From Deltaproteobacteria bacterium (GTDB lineage Bacteria > Desulfobacterota > Binatia > UBA9968), in assembly GCA_016180805.1 (NCBI GenBank), contig JACPAM010000032.1:1-37452 (forward strand): a stretch of DNA of 37,452 nucleotides, written 5' to 3'. This document shows, piece by piece, positions 16,130 to 23,755 of the stretch. Both the position numbers and the translations under genes were made by a program. Positions within the stretch are counted from its first letter, which is position 1, and each line of letters begins with the position of its first letter. The notes under the pieces were generated by a model. The model was not told where the DNA came from and made no database searches. It saw only the letters and a program-made list of their open reading frames with translations.

Positions 16130-17110
16130 ATGGCTCGCGTTAGCCATTTTGCGTTGGCCTTGATGTCATTTGTGCTGGTATTCGCAGCTTCGGCTTTTGC
16201 TCCAGCCACGTTGATCGCACAAAAGTTTCCAACCCGGCCAATCACCTGGATCGTCCCTTATGCCCCAGGAGGGGCCTTCGACGTCTTACCTCGGGGCATC
16301 GGCCCCGCACTATCGAAGGAGATCGGCGTTCCGGTGGTCGTCCAGAATATCCCCGGGGCTGAAGGCTACAACCAGTTCTTCCGTTCTCGTCCGGACGGCT
16401 ATACCATCGGCATGGTTGACGTGGTCGGAGAGTTGGCCCAAAGGCTTGTGCGCAGGCCTGTCTACGACGTTACCAAGTTCGAGTACCTGGGACGACTTAA
16501 TACCGGCGTCAATCTGTTTGTGGCTTCCCCAAAGTCTCCCTATCGAAAGCTTGAAGATCTGAAAAAGGCTAAGGAGCGTGTCCGATGCGGTTCCTTTGGC
16601 GCGCTTTCGACACCGACGCTTCAATGTGTCCTTTTGTCCGAGCGTTTAGGATTTCCCCTGACCATTGTCAGATTCGGGGGACCGTCAGAGAGCATCGTCG
16701 GTACGGTGAGGGGAGATGCTGACATTGCAGTGTTGGGCACTATACTATGGCTCGACCATATCGCTAAGGGGAACGTCATCCCTCTCCTGCTATGGACGGA
16801 CGGAGGCGACCCTAGGTTGCCAGGTGTGATCAGCTTGAAGGATATTGGCCTGTCTGAGCTGACGCTGGTTGCTGTCCAACGCACGGTTGCAGCCTCCCCG
16901 CAAACGCCAGCGGAACGCAGACAGGACCTCACCAACGCCCTGGGGAACGCTATGAAGTCGGACGAGGTACAGAAATTCTTGGCGGAGAGAAAGTTTGAAA
17001 CGGATACGGAGCTGGGCGAGCCGTTCCGTAAGGGCTTGGCTAGTTTGAACGGATTGTTAGGGCAGTATGAGCCCGCGATCAAAAGGTTTGTGCAGAGCGG
17101 CGGGAAATAA
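16130..17110 (+). CDS. Tripartite tricarboxylate transporter receptor (Bug/TctC family)
   Basis: A 326-residue periplasmic receptor and first gene of a complete TTT operon. I choose the ATG at 16130, preceded by the strong ribosome site GAGGAGGAAACC, over an in-frame ATG at 16055 that would place 25 polar residues before the signal peptide. The signal peptide runs to about residue 29 (MARVSHFALALMSFVLVFAA core). The mature domain has PTRPITWIVPYAPGGAFD, the Bug ligand-binding loop, and NIPGAEGYNQF. It should deliver a carboxylate to the TctA/TctB membrane pair at 17957-20043. The enzyme gene between them suggests a substituted malonate or maleate-like ligand. Confidence 0.9.
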   Translation: MARVSHFALALMSFVLVFAASAFAPATLIAQKFPTRPITWIVPYAPGGAFDVLPRGIGPALSKEIGVPVVVQNIPGAEGYNQFFRSRPDGYTIGMVDVVGELAQRLVRRPVYDVTKFEYLGRLNTGVNLFVASPKSPYRKLEDLKKAKERVRCGSFGALSTPTLQCVLLSERLGFPLTIVRFGGPSESIVGTVRGDADIAVLGTILWLDHIAKGNVIPLLLWTDGGDPRLPGVISLKDIGLSELTLVAVQRTVAASPQTPAERRQDLTNALGNAMKSDEVQKFLAERKFETDTELGEPFRKGLASLNGLLGQYEPAIKRFVQSGGK

Positions 17111-17155
17111 CGAATTGGCCCCGGCTACAGCCGGAGTTGAAAAGGGAGATAGGCA

Positions 17156-17911
17156 ATGTTCGGTTGGAGGAAGCGGATTGGCTTTATCAGCCCCACGGTC
17201 ATAGAGGTGATCCCATACGATTTCTATCGTTTTGCCCCTGAGGGAGTCGGTCTGGTTGGCGTTACCTGCAACATCGAGAACTGGGCCAACGACCAATACG
17301 AACTGGCTCTGCATAATGTGGAGCGCTTAGCTCAGTACCTGGCATCCCGTAACGTGGACTTCATCATTCACGGTGGCGCTCCGCTGGTAGTGAGTCGCGG
17401 CAAAGGTTTTGACCTTGAGATCATTTCACGGATCGAGAGCCTAACGGGCCTTCCGGCCTCGACTACCGTCCGGGCGGCAATGGACGGGCTGGCGCACCTT
17501 GGCATCCGAAAGGTAGTCCTCGCTTCTCCCTTTCCCGAAGAACTCAATAAGCAGGTAGCGGCGTTCTTGGAGTCATATGGATTTTCGGTGCTGCATAGCG
17601 CAACGCTTAACGTGAAGTTCAAGGAGCTACAGAACGTAGCGCCTTCAGCTATTTACCGCTTTGCCGTGGAGGCCGCCAAAGCGGCACCAGAGGCAGACGG
17701 GCTGTACATGCCATGTCCCCAGTGGCCGGTCGCTGATGTCGTGGATATCCTGGAGAGGGACCTTCACAAGCCGGTCGTGGCCAGCGATCCGGCCGACTTT
17801 TGGGCCGCGTTCCGGGCGCTTGGTATTCGCGACCGAATTGCGGGCTATGGGCGGCTGCTTGCGAGTTTAGCTGAGGAGGTCTCCCCAAGAGAGACGGCGG
17901 GAAAGCGTTAA
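17156..17911 (+). CDS. Arylmalonate decarboxylase / maleate isomerase family protein
   Basis: A 251-residue member of the Asp/Glu racemase superfamily, branch of maleate cis-trans isomerase and arylmalonate decarboxylase (AMDase). Racemases and maleate isomerases use two cysteines. Here the first site reads IHGGAPLVVSRG (residues 71-82) without Cys, while the second has Cys187 (DGLYMPCPQW). This matches the AMDase arrangement of a glycine at 74 and a single catalytic cysteine at 188. A decarboxylase or single-base isomerase is therefore more likely than a racemase. A GGGAGA ribosome site precedes the ATG. It sits between the receptor and membrane genes of a TTT transporter, so it probably acts on the imported acid. 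Confidence 0.8.
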   Translation: MFGWRKRIGFISPTVIEVIPYDFYRFAPEGVGLVGVTCNIENWANDQYELALHNVERLAQYLASRNVDFIIHGGAPLVVSRGKGFDLEIISRIESLTGLPASTTVRAAMDGLAHLGIRKVVLASPFPEELNKQVAAFLESYGFSVLHSATLNVKFKELQNVAPSAIYRFAVEAAKAAPEADGLYMPCPQWPVADVVDILERDLHKPVVASDPADFWAAFRALGIRDRIAGYGRLLASLAEEVSPRETAGKR

Positions 17912-17956
17912 TCGAAGACAGATTGGATCCTTAAATACCGATTTCGAAGCGCGGCG

Positions 17957-19504
17957 ATGGAGATATTTGCAGCGTTCGGTGGCGGCCTTGTCCAACTGCT
18001 GAGCCCACCTATCCTCTTGGCCCTCATTGGGGGAACGCTTTTCGGGTGGATCTTCGGCATCCTGCCTGGGCTCGGTCCCTTAAACGCGATGGCGATCGCT
18101 TTGCCGCTTAGTTTTTGGTGGCATCCAATCACGGGCATGTACTTCTTCGCGGGGATCATGGGGGCAGCAAGCCAGGGCGGGGCGATCACTTCGATCCTGC
18201 TCAATATGCCGGGCACGGCCCAGAACGCGGCGACAATGTTTGACGGCCATCCGCTGGCCCGCCAGGGAAGAGCGGGATGGGCGCTCGGAATCGCAGCCGG
18301 CACTTCGGTTTATGGAGCCTACTTCGGCATCCTTGTCTTAATCGTCCTGATTCCGGTTTTTCTCCCCATCCTTCTGGCGTTTGGACCAGCGGAGAAATTC
18401 TGGCTCATGATTTTCGGCTTGATGGCCATGACGCTCGCTGTCCAGGCGGATATGGCCAAGAGCTTTGTTGCGGTTGGCCTCGGGGTCTTACTGACCTTTG
18501 TCGGACTGGGTGGGCCGGAATTTCCCGTGGAGCGTTTTACTTTCGGCAGCACCTACCTGCTCGATGGGCTAAATCTCGTCGCGGTGCTAATCGGTCTCTT
18601 GGTCGTCAGCGAGTCGATCGCATATCTGGCGCAAGGGATCGAAGGCGGTGGGGACTCAGTTCAGCTCGTGTCGTCCGGAGCTACGGGCCATTCCTTTCGC
18701 AAGGAGCTGGCAGAAGCCCTGCGGGGGCTACTTGTCCCGTTTCGCTATCCCGTCTGTGTTCTTAGGAGCTCGCTTATTGGCACCGGCGTCGGAGCGATTC
18801 CGGGCGTCGGGGGCGTCGTGGCCCAGTTTCTCTCCTACGATGCCGCTCGGGCGGCTTCTCGGCATCCCGAGCTATTTGGACGGGGTAATCCCGAGGGTTT
18901 GATTGCGGCTGAATCCGCCGTCAACGCGAAGGAAGGAGGCACGTTGCTTCCTACGCTGCTGTTTGGGATTCCCGGCAACGCGGAGACGGCCTTGCTCCTG
19001 GGCGCCTGGCAGATCTACGGGATTCAGGCTGGTCCTTATTTCCTCGAACGGCACGCGGACCTTGCATGGGCGCTGATCCTGGGACTTTTTTTCTCCAATA
19101 CTGTGGCCTCGGTGCTGACCGTGCTTACCGTAGGCGCGACCTCATGGGTGCCCAGGCTCGATATACGATACTTGGCGCCCTCCATTCTCGTCCTGGTTGC
19201 GCTCTCTCTGGTCGCTCTTCGCGGTAGCGTCCTCGACCTCGGCGTGGGGGTTTTGGCCGGGATCTTGGGTTTTGCGCTCCAGCGCTTGCGGTACCCCGTG
19301 ATTGGCACCGTGATCGGTTTTGTCCTTGGTGGTGCGGTCGAGCAAAATTTCTACACGGCGTTACAAAGCTCGCGCGGAAGCTACCAGGTTTTTCTTGGGA
19401 GCGCAATTTCCTTGAGCCTTTTTCTGGCCACTTTTCTAGTCCCGGCGCTTGTCTTTTTCTCCCGATTTCGGCGCCGATTTCGCGGGGGAGTGATGGCCGG
19501 GTAG
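17957..19504 (+). CDS. tctA: Tripartite tricarboxylate transporter large permease TctA
   Basis: A 515-residue integral membrane protein matching the TctA family in length and pattern, with about 12 hydrophobic helices. Diagnostic segments include GWIFGILPGLGPLNAMAIAL near residue 30, ITSILLNMPGTAQNAATMFD near 75, and the second inverted half with GTGVGAIPGVGGVVAQFLSY near 280. The glycine/proline-rich loops are the substrate gates of the two pseudosymmetric halves. It works with the small subunit TctB and the periplasmic receptor for cation-coupled uptake of a carboxylate. It is 45 bp downstream of the AMDase-like gene. Confidence 0.93.
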   Translation: MEIFAAFGGGLVQLLSPPILLALIGGTLFGWIFGILPGLGPLNAMAIALPLSFWWHPITGMYFFAGIMGAASQGGAITSILLNMPGTAQNAATMFDGHPLARQGRAGWALGIAAGTSVYGAYFGILVLIVLIPVFLPILLAFGPAEKFWLMIFGLMAMTLAVQADMAKSFVAVGLGVLLTFVGLGGPEFPVERFTFGSTYLLDGLNLVAVLIGLLVVSESIAYLAQGIEGGGDSVQLVSSGATGHSFRKELAEALRGLLVPFRYPVCVLRSSLIGTGVGAIPGVGGVVAQFLSYDAARAASRHPELFGRGNPEGLIAAESAVNAKEGGTLLPTLLFGIPGNAETALLLGAWQIYGIQAGPYFLERHADLAWALILGLFFSNTVASVLTVLTVGATSWVPRLDIRYLAPSILVLVALSLVALRGSVLDLGVGVLAGILGFALQRLRYPVIGTVIGFVLGGAVEQNFYTALQSSRGSYQVFLGSAISLSLFLATFLVPALVFFSRFRRRFRGGVMAG

Positions 19505-19527
19505 GACAGCGAGAAGGCGGACGGTGT

Positions 19528-20043
19528 ATGCGGGTAGGACCCAAAGCGGCTTTGACCTTTAATGTGACGTTGATGGTTCTGCTCCTCGGCATGTTGGGAA
19601 GCAGCATGATGCCGGATTTTGGCGGTGGCCATTTTATATCGTTGGTTGCGGCTTTCACTGCGGGGTCCTTGTTATGGGTGCTCCTTAAGGATAATCTCCG
19701 GACCTTAAGGCGTCCCGGCCGCGCGCCAGCGCAAGCGCACTCCGATGAGGCAGATGCGCGTGCCGCCGGCTTAAAAGAACGCTGGTTAGCGATCATTTAC
19801 ACCGTGTTGATGTTTGCGCTCGTCTATTTGCTGGGAACCGTTGCCGGGTGCGTCCTCTTCGTCGGTGCTTTCCTGCTCCGTTACAAACGGGGCAGTCTCT
19901 GGGTGGCGATATTCCTCGCGCTCGTGGTTGGGGGAGTGGTTTCGTATCTTCTCGGCGGGATCCTCGGCGTGCACCTGTGGGAGGGAGTCGTGCCAGAGAT
20001 GGTTCCGGGTTGGATCGGCGGCGGTGTGCCGCCACCGCTCTAG
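19528..20043 (+). CDS. tctB: Tripartite tricarboxylate transporter small subunit TctB
   Basis: A 171-residue membrane protein with four hydrophobic segments (about residues 10-30, 38-57, 88-110 and 118-155), separated by a polar loop rich in Arg and Ala at 60-85. Length and position 23 bp after tctA identify it as TctB. Sequence conservation in this family is low, so the assignment relies partly on context. It is the last gene of the transporter operon. Confidence 0.85.
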   Translation: MRVGPKAALTFNVTLMVLLLGMLGSSMMPDFGGGHFISLVAAFTAGSLLWVLLKDNLRTLRRPGRAPAQAHSDEADARAAGLKERWLAIIYTVLMFALVYLLGTVAGCVLFVGAFLLRYKRGSLWVAIFLALVVGGVVSYLLGGILGVHLWEGVVPEMVPGWIGGGVPPPL

Positions 20044-20161
20044 TGATCGCGAAAAAACGAAATCCTTGGCAAGTTTTTCGCGGTGAGCGGCTTGACAAAT
20101 TTTTATTGCATGTTAGGAACTCTAAGCTTGTCGCTGCGACATGCCAAGAAGGAGGTTGGTT

Positions 20162-20629
20162 ATGCCCATGCCGAACGCGGGGGAGAAAGCCCCTGACTTT
20201 ACCCTTCCGGTAACCTTTCAGGAAAAGGTGAGCCTCAAGGACTTCGCGGGCAAGAAGAACGTCGTCCTGGCCTTCTACCCGCTCGATTTTACCGGCGGCT
20301 GAGAGCAGGAGCTGCGGAACCTCGAAGCCGATCGCACGGAGTTCGAGGCCCGGGATGCTCAGGTCCTGAGCATAAGCGTTGATTCGCCATTCTCGCACAA
20401 AGCCTTTGCGGAAAAGATGGGGGGAATCCGCTTCCCGATGCTCTCCGATTTTTACCCGCACGGCGCCGTCTGCCAGCTCTATGACTGCCTGCGACCGCAG
20501 GGATTTCCCAAACGAGCGGTATTTCTGATCGACAGGCAGGGCGTCGTTCGCTGGCGCAAAGAATACGAGAAGGGGATTCCGGAAAACCAGGAACTGCTGG
20601 CAGAGCTCGATACGATCAACAGGGGCTGA
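20162..20629 (+). CDS. Peroxiredoxin with in-frame TGA at the peroxidatic site (probable selenoprotein)
   Basis: A 155-residue peroxiredoxin of the AhpC/TSA (Bcp/AhpE-like) group, if the TGA at 20300-20302 is read as selenocysteine. The frame is intact from an ATG with an ideal AAGGAGG ribosome site 7 bp upstream to the TGA stop at 20627-20629. The Prx motif PxxxTxxC appears as Pro40-LDF-Thr44-GG-(TGA)47, so the TGA falls exactly on the peroxidatic residue. The active-site Arg118 (KRAVFLID) and possible resolving cysteines 104 and 109 are present. The enzyme would reduce peroxides with thioredoxin-like donors. A hairpin that could act as a SECIS lies 18 nt after the TGA. TTGACA at 20092 may belong to its promoter. 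A nonsense mutation or a C-to-A sequence error are the alternatives. Confidence 0.82.
20321..20347 (+). promoter_or_regulatory. Candidate bacterial SECIS hairpin
   Basis: Within the coding sequence, CTCGAA (20321-20326) pairs perfectly with TTCGAG (20342-20347). Above a small internal loop, CCG (20328-20330) pairs with CGG (20337-20339) around the hexaloop ATCGCA. The apical loop lies about 29-34 nt past the TGA, inside the window accepted for bacterial SECIS elements. The loop does not start with G, which most bacterial SECIS do, so the call is tentative. Confidence 0.4.
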
Positions 20630-20645
20630 TCGTTGCCGCCGGCAC

Positions 20646-20694
20646 AAAAAAGCGCGGCCCGCCGTGGAGGATGCATCCCCCTGACGGGCCGCGC
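20646..20694 (-). terminator. Rho-independent terminator of the Rieske gene
   Basis: The 10-bp perfect arms GCGCGGCCCG (20652-20661) and CGGGCCGCGC (20685-20694) form a strong stem. On the minus strand it is followed by six T residues (20646-20651 read as A on the plus strand). It lies 20 bp after the Rieske stop codon. On the plus strand there is no T-run, so it is less convincing for the peroxiredoxin gene, although the stem could serve both convergent genes. Confidence 0.85.
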
Positions 20695-20713
20695 GCCATT
20701 TCCGGGGACTTTC

Positions 20714-21019
20714 TTAGACCGAGACGAGAAGATCGTCGCCTTCCACTTTGACCTGGTATTTCTCCACGGCCACTGAAGGATTCAGTTCATTCACGCCGGT
20801 GGTCACGTCATAACGCCAACCGTGCCACGGGCAGGTGATGATTTTTCCCTCCAGTTCTCCTTCGCCCAACGGACCGCCCCGGTGCAAACAGGTATCGCTG
20901 ATCGCGCAAAAGTTCCCATCAACGTTGAAGACGGCAACAGGCTTTCCTTTGACATCGACCGTCTTGCCCGAGCCGGCCAGGATGTCTCGTATCTGACAAA
21001 CTTTGACGAACTCTGCCAT
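20714..21019 (-). CDS. Rieske [2Fe-2S] ferredoxin
   Basis: A 101-residue single-domain Rieske protein. Cluster ligands are Cys44-x-His46 (CLHRGGPLGEG) and Cys63-x2-His66 (CPWHGWRYD), with normal spacing. It has no membrane anchor, so it resembles the soluble ferredoxins of ring-hydroxylating oxygenases or NirD-like subunits. No oxygenase or reductase gene lies beside it, so its partner is unknown. AAAGGAG precedes the ATG. It is transcribed away from the YgfZ-like gene's 3' end across a 514-bp spacer, and ends at a strong terminator. Confidence 0.92.
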   Translation of the reverse strand: MAEFVKVCQIRDILAGSGKTVDVKGKPVAVFNVDGNFCAISDTCLHRGGPLGEGELEGKIITCPWHGWRYDVTTGVNELNPSVAVEKYQVKVEGDDLLVSV

Positions 21020-21258
21020 TCCTCAAAGCTCCTTTCTGTTTGGCGTGAAGTATATGTATCTTAGCTGACAACGTGATTCAAGACAGACGGGCGTCAAAAA
21101 TTGAGGCCGTGAGTGGTCTCCTGAGTGGAAGATGGCCGGGGCCGCCCCTCGACCTGCATGATAGTTCACCGATCTCGGGAGCGACCCTCTCCGGCCGAGG
21201 GCAATAACAAAAAGAAAATCGCGGCTCGCCCCCTCGACCGGTACGTTTTCAGTTTGAT
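21020..21258. other. Leader of the Rieske gene, otherwise empty spacer
   Basis: The first 240 bp upstream of the Rieske gene hold its ribosome site but no gene I can support. A small CCCTCTCC-GGCC-GAGGG stem is visible near 21187-21203. The rest of the 21020-21533 spacer is repeat copy C and its flank. Confidence 0.45.
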
Positions 21259-21455
21259 TCCCGAGGGGGACGAGGAGGAAAGCGGCGGACGTCTTTGCCT
21301 GCGACCGAGGGGAGCGCGAGCGAGGCTGCGGACGTCCGATTACAAACCGCGCGACTCATGGCACGAACCCATCGGCCGCAGCCGAGAGCGCGCTTCCCGA
21401 GGGAGCTTAGTCCATCGGCCGCGCCGCGACAACTCGGCCCCCGAGGAGCTTTCGG
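21259..21455 (-). repeat. Dispersed 3'-flank repeat, copy C (near full length)
   Basis: On the minus strand this reads GAAAGCTCCTCGGGGGCC..., then AAGCTCCCTCGGGAAGCGCG, GGCTGCGGCCGATGGGTTCG, the palindrome CGGACGTCCG (21329-21338), CAGCCTCGCTCGCGCTCCCC, and a C-rich end TCCTCCTCGTCCCCCTCGGG. The order and sequence match copy D along nearly the whole length. It begins about 80 bp past the stop of the YgfZ-like gene, in that gene's sense direction. Confidence 0.82.
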
Positions 21456-21533
21456 AGAAATTACGGAAGGTTCGTCGGAACAGGCCGGGAAGCCGTGGGG
21501 TGGAGGAAGCCCCGAAGCCCTGAATGTTGGGTG

Positions 21534-22640
21534 CTAACTAAGAGAGGCAGCCGCGTTGTAAAAGGGCAGGGTAGAGACCACGGCGGGGAGCGTCGCGGAT
21601 CCCGAATGGACGGTAAGGCGAGTGCCGGACTCCCAACTGTCGCGTGCGACGTAGCCGAGCGCAATGGGACGCTTTAGGGCCGGCGAATAGACCGCGCTCG
21701 TAACCCGTCCGACCTCTTTTTCGCCACAACGGATTTTCGCGCCGCGCTCCGCAGGGTCTTTCCCGTCGAGCATCAATCCGACGAGCTTTCGGTTGACGTG
21801 GCCGCGTGAGTGAATTCTTTCGACCACTTCCTGGCCCAGATAACAACCCTTATGGAAACTCACAGCGTGATCCAGGCCTGTCTCCAGGAGCAGATTTTCC
21901 TCGTCCATATCGACGCCGCAGAGGGGAATTCCGGCCTCGACCCGCAGGACTTCTAGCGCATGGCGGCCCACCCATCGAAGCGAAAAACTCCGCCCGGCTT
22001 CTTCCAGGCGGGATGCCACATCGGGGAGGGAATCGGCGGCAATCATGATGTCGAAACCTTTCTCTCCCGTATGCGTAGCGTGGACCACGCCGACCTCCGT
22101 CATATCGATCTTCGCAATCCGGTGGCCGTATGGGGTGGACGGGATCTCTCTCGTGCCAAGAAGCCGCTCGAGCAGCGCCCGAGATTTAGGCCCCTGCAGG
22201 GAGAGTATCCCTCGTTCCCCCGACAAGTCCACAATTTCGACTTCATCGGCAACCAGGTACCGGTTGAGGTGGTCTAGGATCTTCTCCTTCAGAGGCTCCC
22301 AGAGGTCCACGAGAAACGAATCCTCGGCGCAAAAAATTCGGACGTCAGCAAGGACCTTCCCGTTCACGTCGAGCACGGCCGCGTAAAGACCTTCTCCCGC
22401 GGCCAGCGATTTCACGTCGTTGGAAACCATGCCCTGAAGAAAGGAGACCCGGTCGGGGCCCTGAAAGCGAATGAGGCTTCGATGGCAAAGGTCGATGAGT
22501 CCCACTTGTGACCGGACCGCCTGATATTCCGTGGCCCGGTCGCCGAAATGAGCTGGGAGAAGCCATCCGCTCTCCTCGACAAACTCGGCGCCGCGCGTGC
22601 CATGGAGGTCGTAAAGAGGCGAACGTTGAAGCACAGCCAA
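21534..22640 (-). CDS. ygfZ: YgfZ/GcvT-like folate-binding protein
   Basis: A 368-residue protein with the aminomethyltransferase (GcvT) fold. It carries the YgfZ signature K-G-C-[FY]-x-G-Q-E at residues 264-271 (KGCYLGQE), whose cysteine is needed for YgfZ function. YgfZ proteins use tetrahydrofolate in the assembly or repair of certain Fe-S clusters. N-terminal folate-binding segments such as QGMVSNDVKSL (residues 69-79) fit both families. Because the YgfZ signature is intact, I prefer this over glycine cleavage T-protein; no gcvH or gcvP is adjacent. It diverges from the LysR gene, with a 52-bp gap. Confidence 0.83.
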   Translation of the reverse strand: MAVLQRSPLYDLHGTRGAEFVEESGWLLPAHFGDRATEYQAVRSQVGLIDLCHRSLIRFQGPDRVSFLQGMVSNDVKSLAAGEGLYAAVLDVNGKVLADVRIFCAEDSFLVDLWEPLKEKILDHLNRYLVADEVEIVDLSGERGILSLQGPKSRALLERLLGTREIPSTPYGHRIAKIDMTEVGVVHATHTGEKGFDIMIAADSLPDVASRLEEAGRSFSLRWVGRHALEVLRVEAGIPLCGVDMDEENLLLETGLDHAVSFHKGCYLGQEVVERIHSRGHVNRKLVGLMLDGKDPAERGAKIRCGEKEVGRVTSAVYSPALKRPIALGYVARDSWESGTRLTVHSGSATLPAVVSTLPFYNAAASLS

Positions 22641-22692
22641 AGAATATAGCTTGCTTTCGGTTAGTTGACAACGCGGGCTCTTTTCTCATTTA

Positions 22693-23625
22693 ATGGAAAA
22701 ACCCGGCAGTTCCATGTCGAAAGCGAAAAACGATCTGGACCTCCATAAGCTGGAAGTTTTCTATTGGGTGGCTGAATTCAAGAGCTTCTCCCTCGCGGCG
22801 GATCACCTGTCGCTGCGCCAGCCCACCGTGAGCGCTCACATCCGCGAGCTGGAGGGGAATTTGGGAGCGAAAATCCTCAACCGTATCGGCGGAGAAATCA
22901 CGCCCACGGCCCTCGGACAGGTCTTGTTGGAGCGCGCCAGATCGCTGTTGGCGCTGAAGCGGGAAACCGTGGCGGCGCTGCACGATTTTCAGGGCCGGGT
23001 CCTGGGCGAGCTCCGCATCGGCGGCAGCAACATTCCGGGGGAATACATCCTGCCGCACAAGCTCGGGGCCTTTGTTCGAAAATACCCGGAGGTCAGACCC
23101 GTGCTGCGAATAGGCGATTCGGCGGGGATCGTCGAGGCCGTGCTCGACGGCAAAGTGGAGCTCGGGTACGTGGGCTTTAAGGGGGGAGACGCGAGGCTCC
23201 ATTTTCACGGCATCTGGAAGGATGAAATGGTTCTCGCCGTTCCCAAAGATCACCCGTGGGCTCGGCTCAAAGCGGTCGACCTGAACGACCTAAGGGAGGA
23301 AGGATTCATTTCTCGCGAAAGAGGCTCCGGAACCCTGCGCTCCTTTCGCCGGCTCTTGCTTCGGAAAGGTCAAGAGCCCGAAAAACTTCTCCGTGTCATC
23401 ATGGAATTAGGCAGCACGGCAGCCGTCAAAGAGGCGCTCATCGCGGGACTCGGCATCTCGATACTTTCCCAAACTTCCATTCAGCGAGAGCTTGAGGACG
23501 GGTTGCTGAAGATCGTCCCGATCCGCGGGCTCAAGCTCGAGCGCGATTTTTATCAGGTCTACCACCGCCAGCGGATCCTTTCCCCGGTCTCCCACGCTTT
23601 CATCCAATTTCTCAAGCACCACTGA
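22693..23625 (+). CDS. LysR family transcriptional regulator, selenium-metabolism-associated type
   Basis: A 310-residue LysR regulator. The winged helix-turn-helix covers about residues 18-78 (FKSFSLAADHLSLRQPTVSA), and the co-inducer domain begins near 105. The segment GELRIGGSNIPGEYILPHKL followed by YPEVRPVLRIGDSAGIVEAV closely resembles the group annotated as selenium metabolism-associated LysR regulators. The close relation to CysB/CysL-like sensors would also fit control of an oxyanion transporter. It likely regulates the ABC transporter that starts 130 bp downstream. Start uncertain: ATG 22693 overlaps a possible -10 (TTTAAT, with TTGACA at 22665), so ATG 22717 may be used instead. 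Confidence 0.85.
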   Translation: MEKPGSSMSKAKNDLDLHKLEVFYWVAEFKSFSLAADHLSLRQPTVSAHIRELEGNLGAKILNRIGGEITPTALGQVLLERARSLLALKRETVAALHDFQGRVLGELRIGGSNIPGEYILPHKLGAFVRKYPEVRPVLRIGDSAGIVEAVLDGKVELGYVGFKGGDARLHFHGIWKDEMVLAVPKDHPWARLKAVDLNDLREEGFISRERGSGTLRSFRRLLLRKGQEPEKLLRVIMELGSTAAVKEALIAGLGISILSQTSIQRELEDGLLKIVPIRGLKLERDFYQVYHRQRILSPVSHAFIQFLKHH

Positions 23626-23678
23626 TCCTGGCACGGTACAAACACCTCTATAGATCCCACCCGCTCTTTTTTATAGAC

Positions 23679-23724
23679 TGATAGAAATTTCCTATTTGAC
23701 ATATTGATAAATTTCTAATGTAAA
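23679..23724 (+). promoter_or_regulatory. Promoter with LysR-type operator repeats upstream of the ABC transporter
   Basis: The -35 box TTGACA (23696-23701) is 17 bp from TGTAAA (23719-23724). Around it lie two related AT-rich boxes, TGATAGAAATTTCCTAT (23679-23695, nearly palindromic) and TGATAAATTTCTAATG (23705-23720). The first abuts -35 and the second overlaps the spacer and -10, the usual layout of LysR recognition and activation sites. The AT-rich stretch is striking in this GC-rich region. Confidence 0.5.
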
Positions 23725-23755
23725 AGGGCGAACGGTAACTTTGGGGAGGTTGAGG

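Noticed and set aside
20162-20629. Reading the peroxiredoxin as an ordinary pseudogene
   Set aside because: Only one interruption exists, it is TGA, and it falls exactly on the catalytic cysteine position; the rest of the gene is undamaged. Kept as an alternative but judged less likely.
21534-22640. Glycine cleavage system T-protein
   Set aside because: The YgfZ signature KGCYLGQE is complete and no gcvH or gcvP gene is adjacent.
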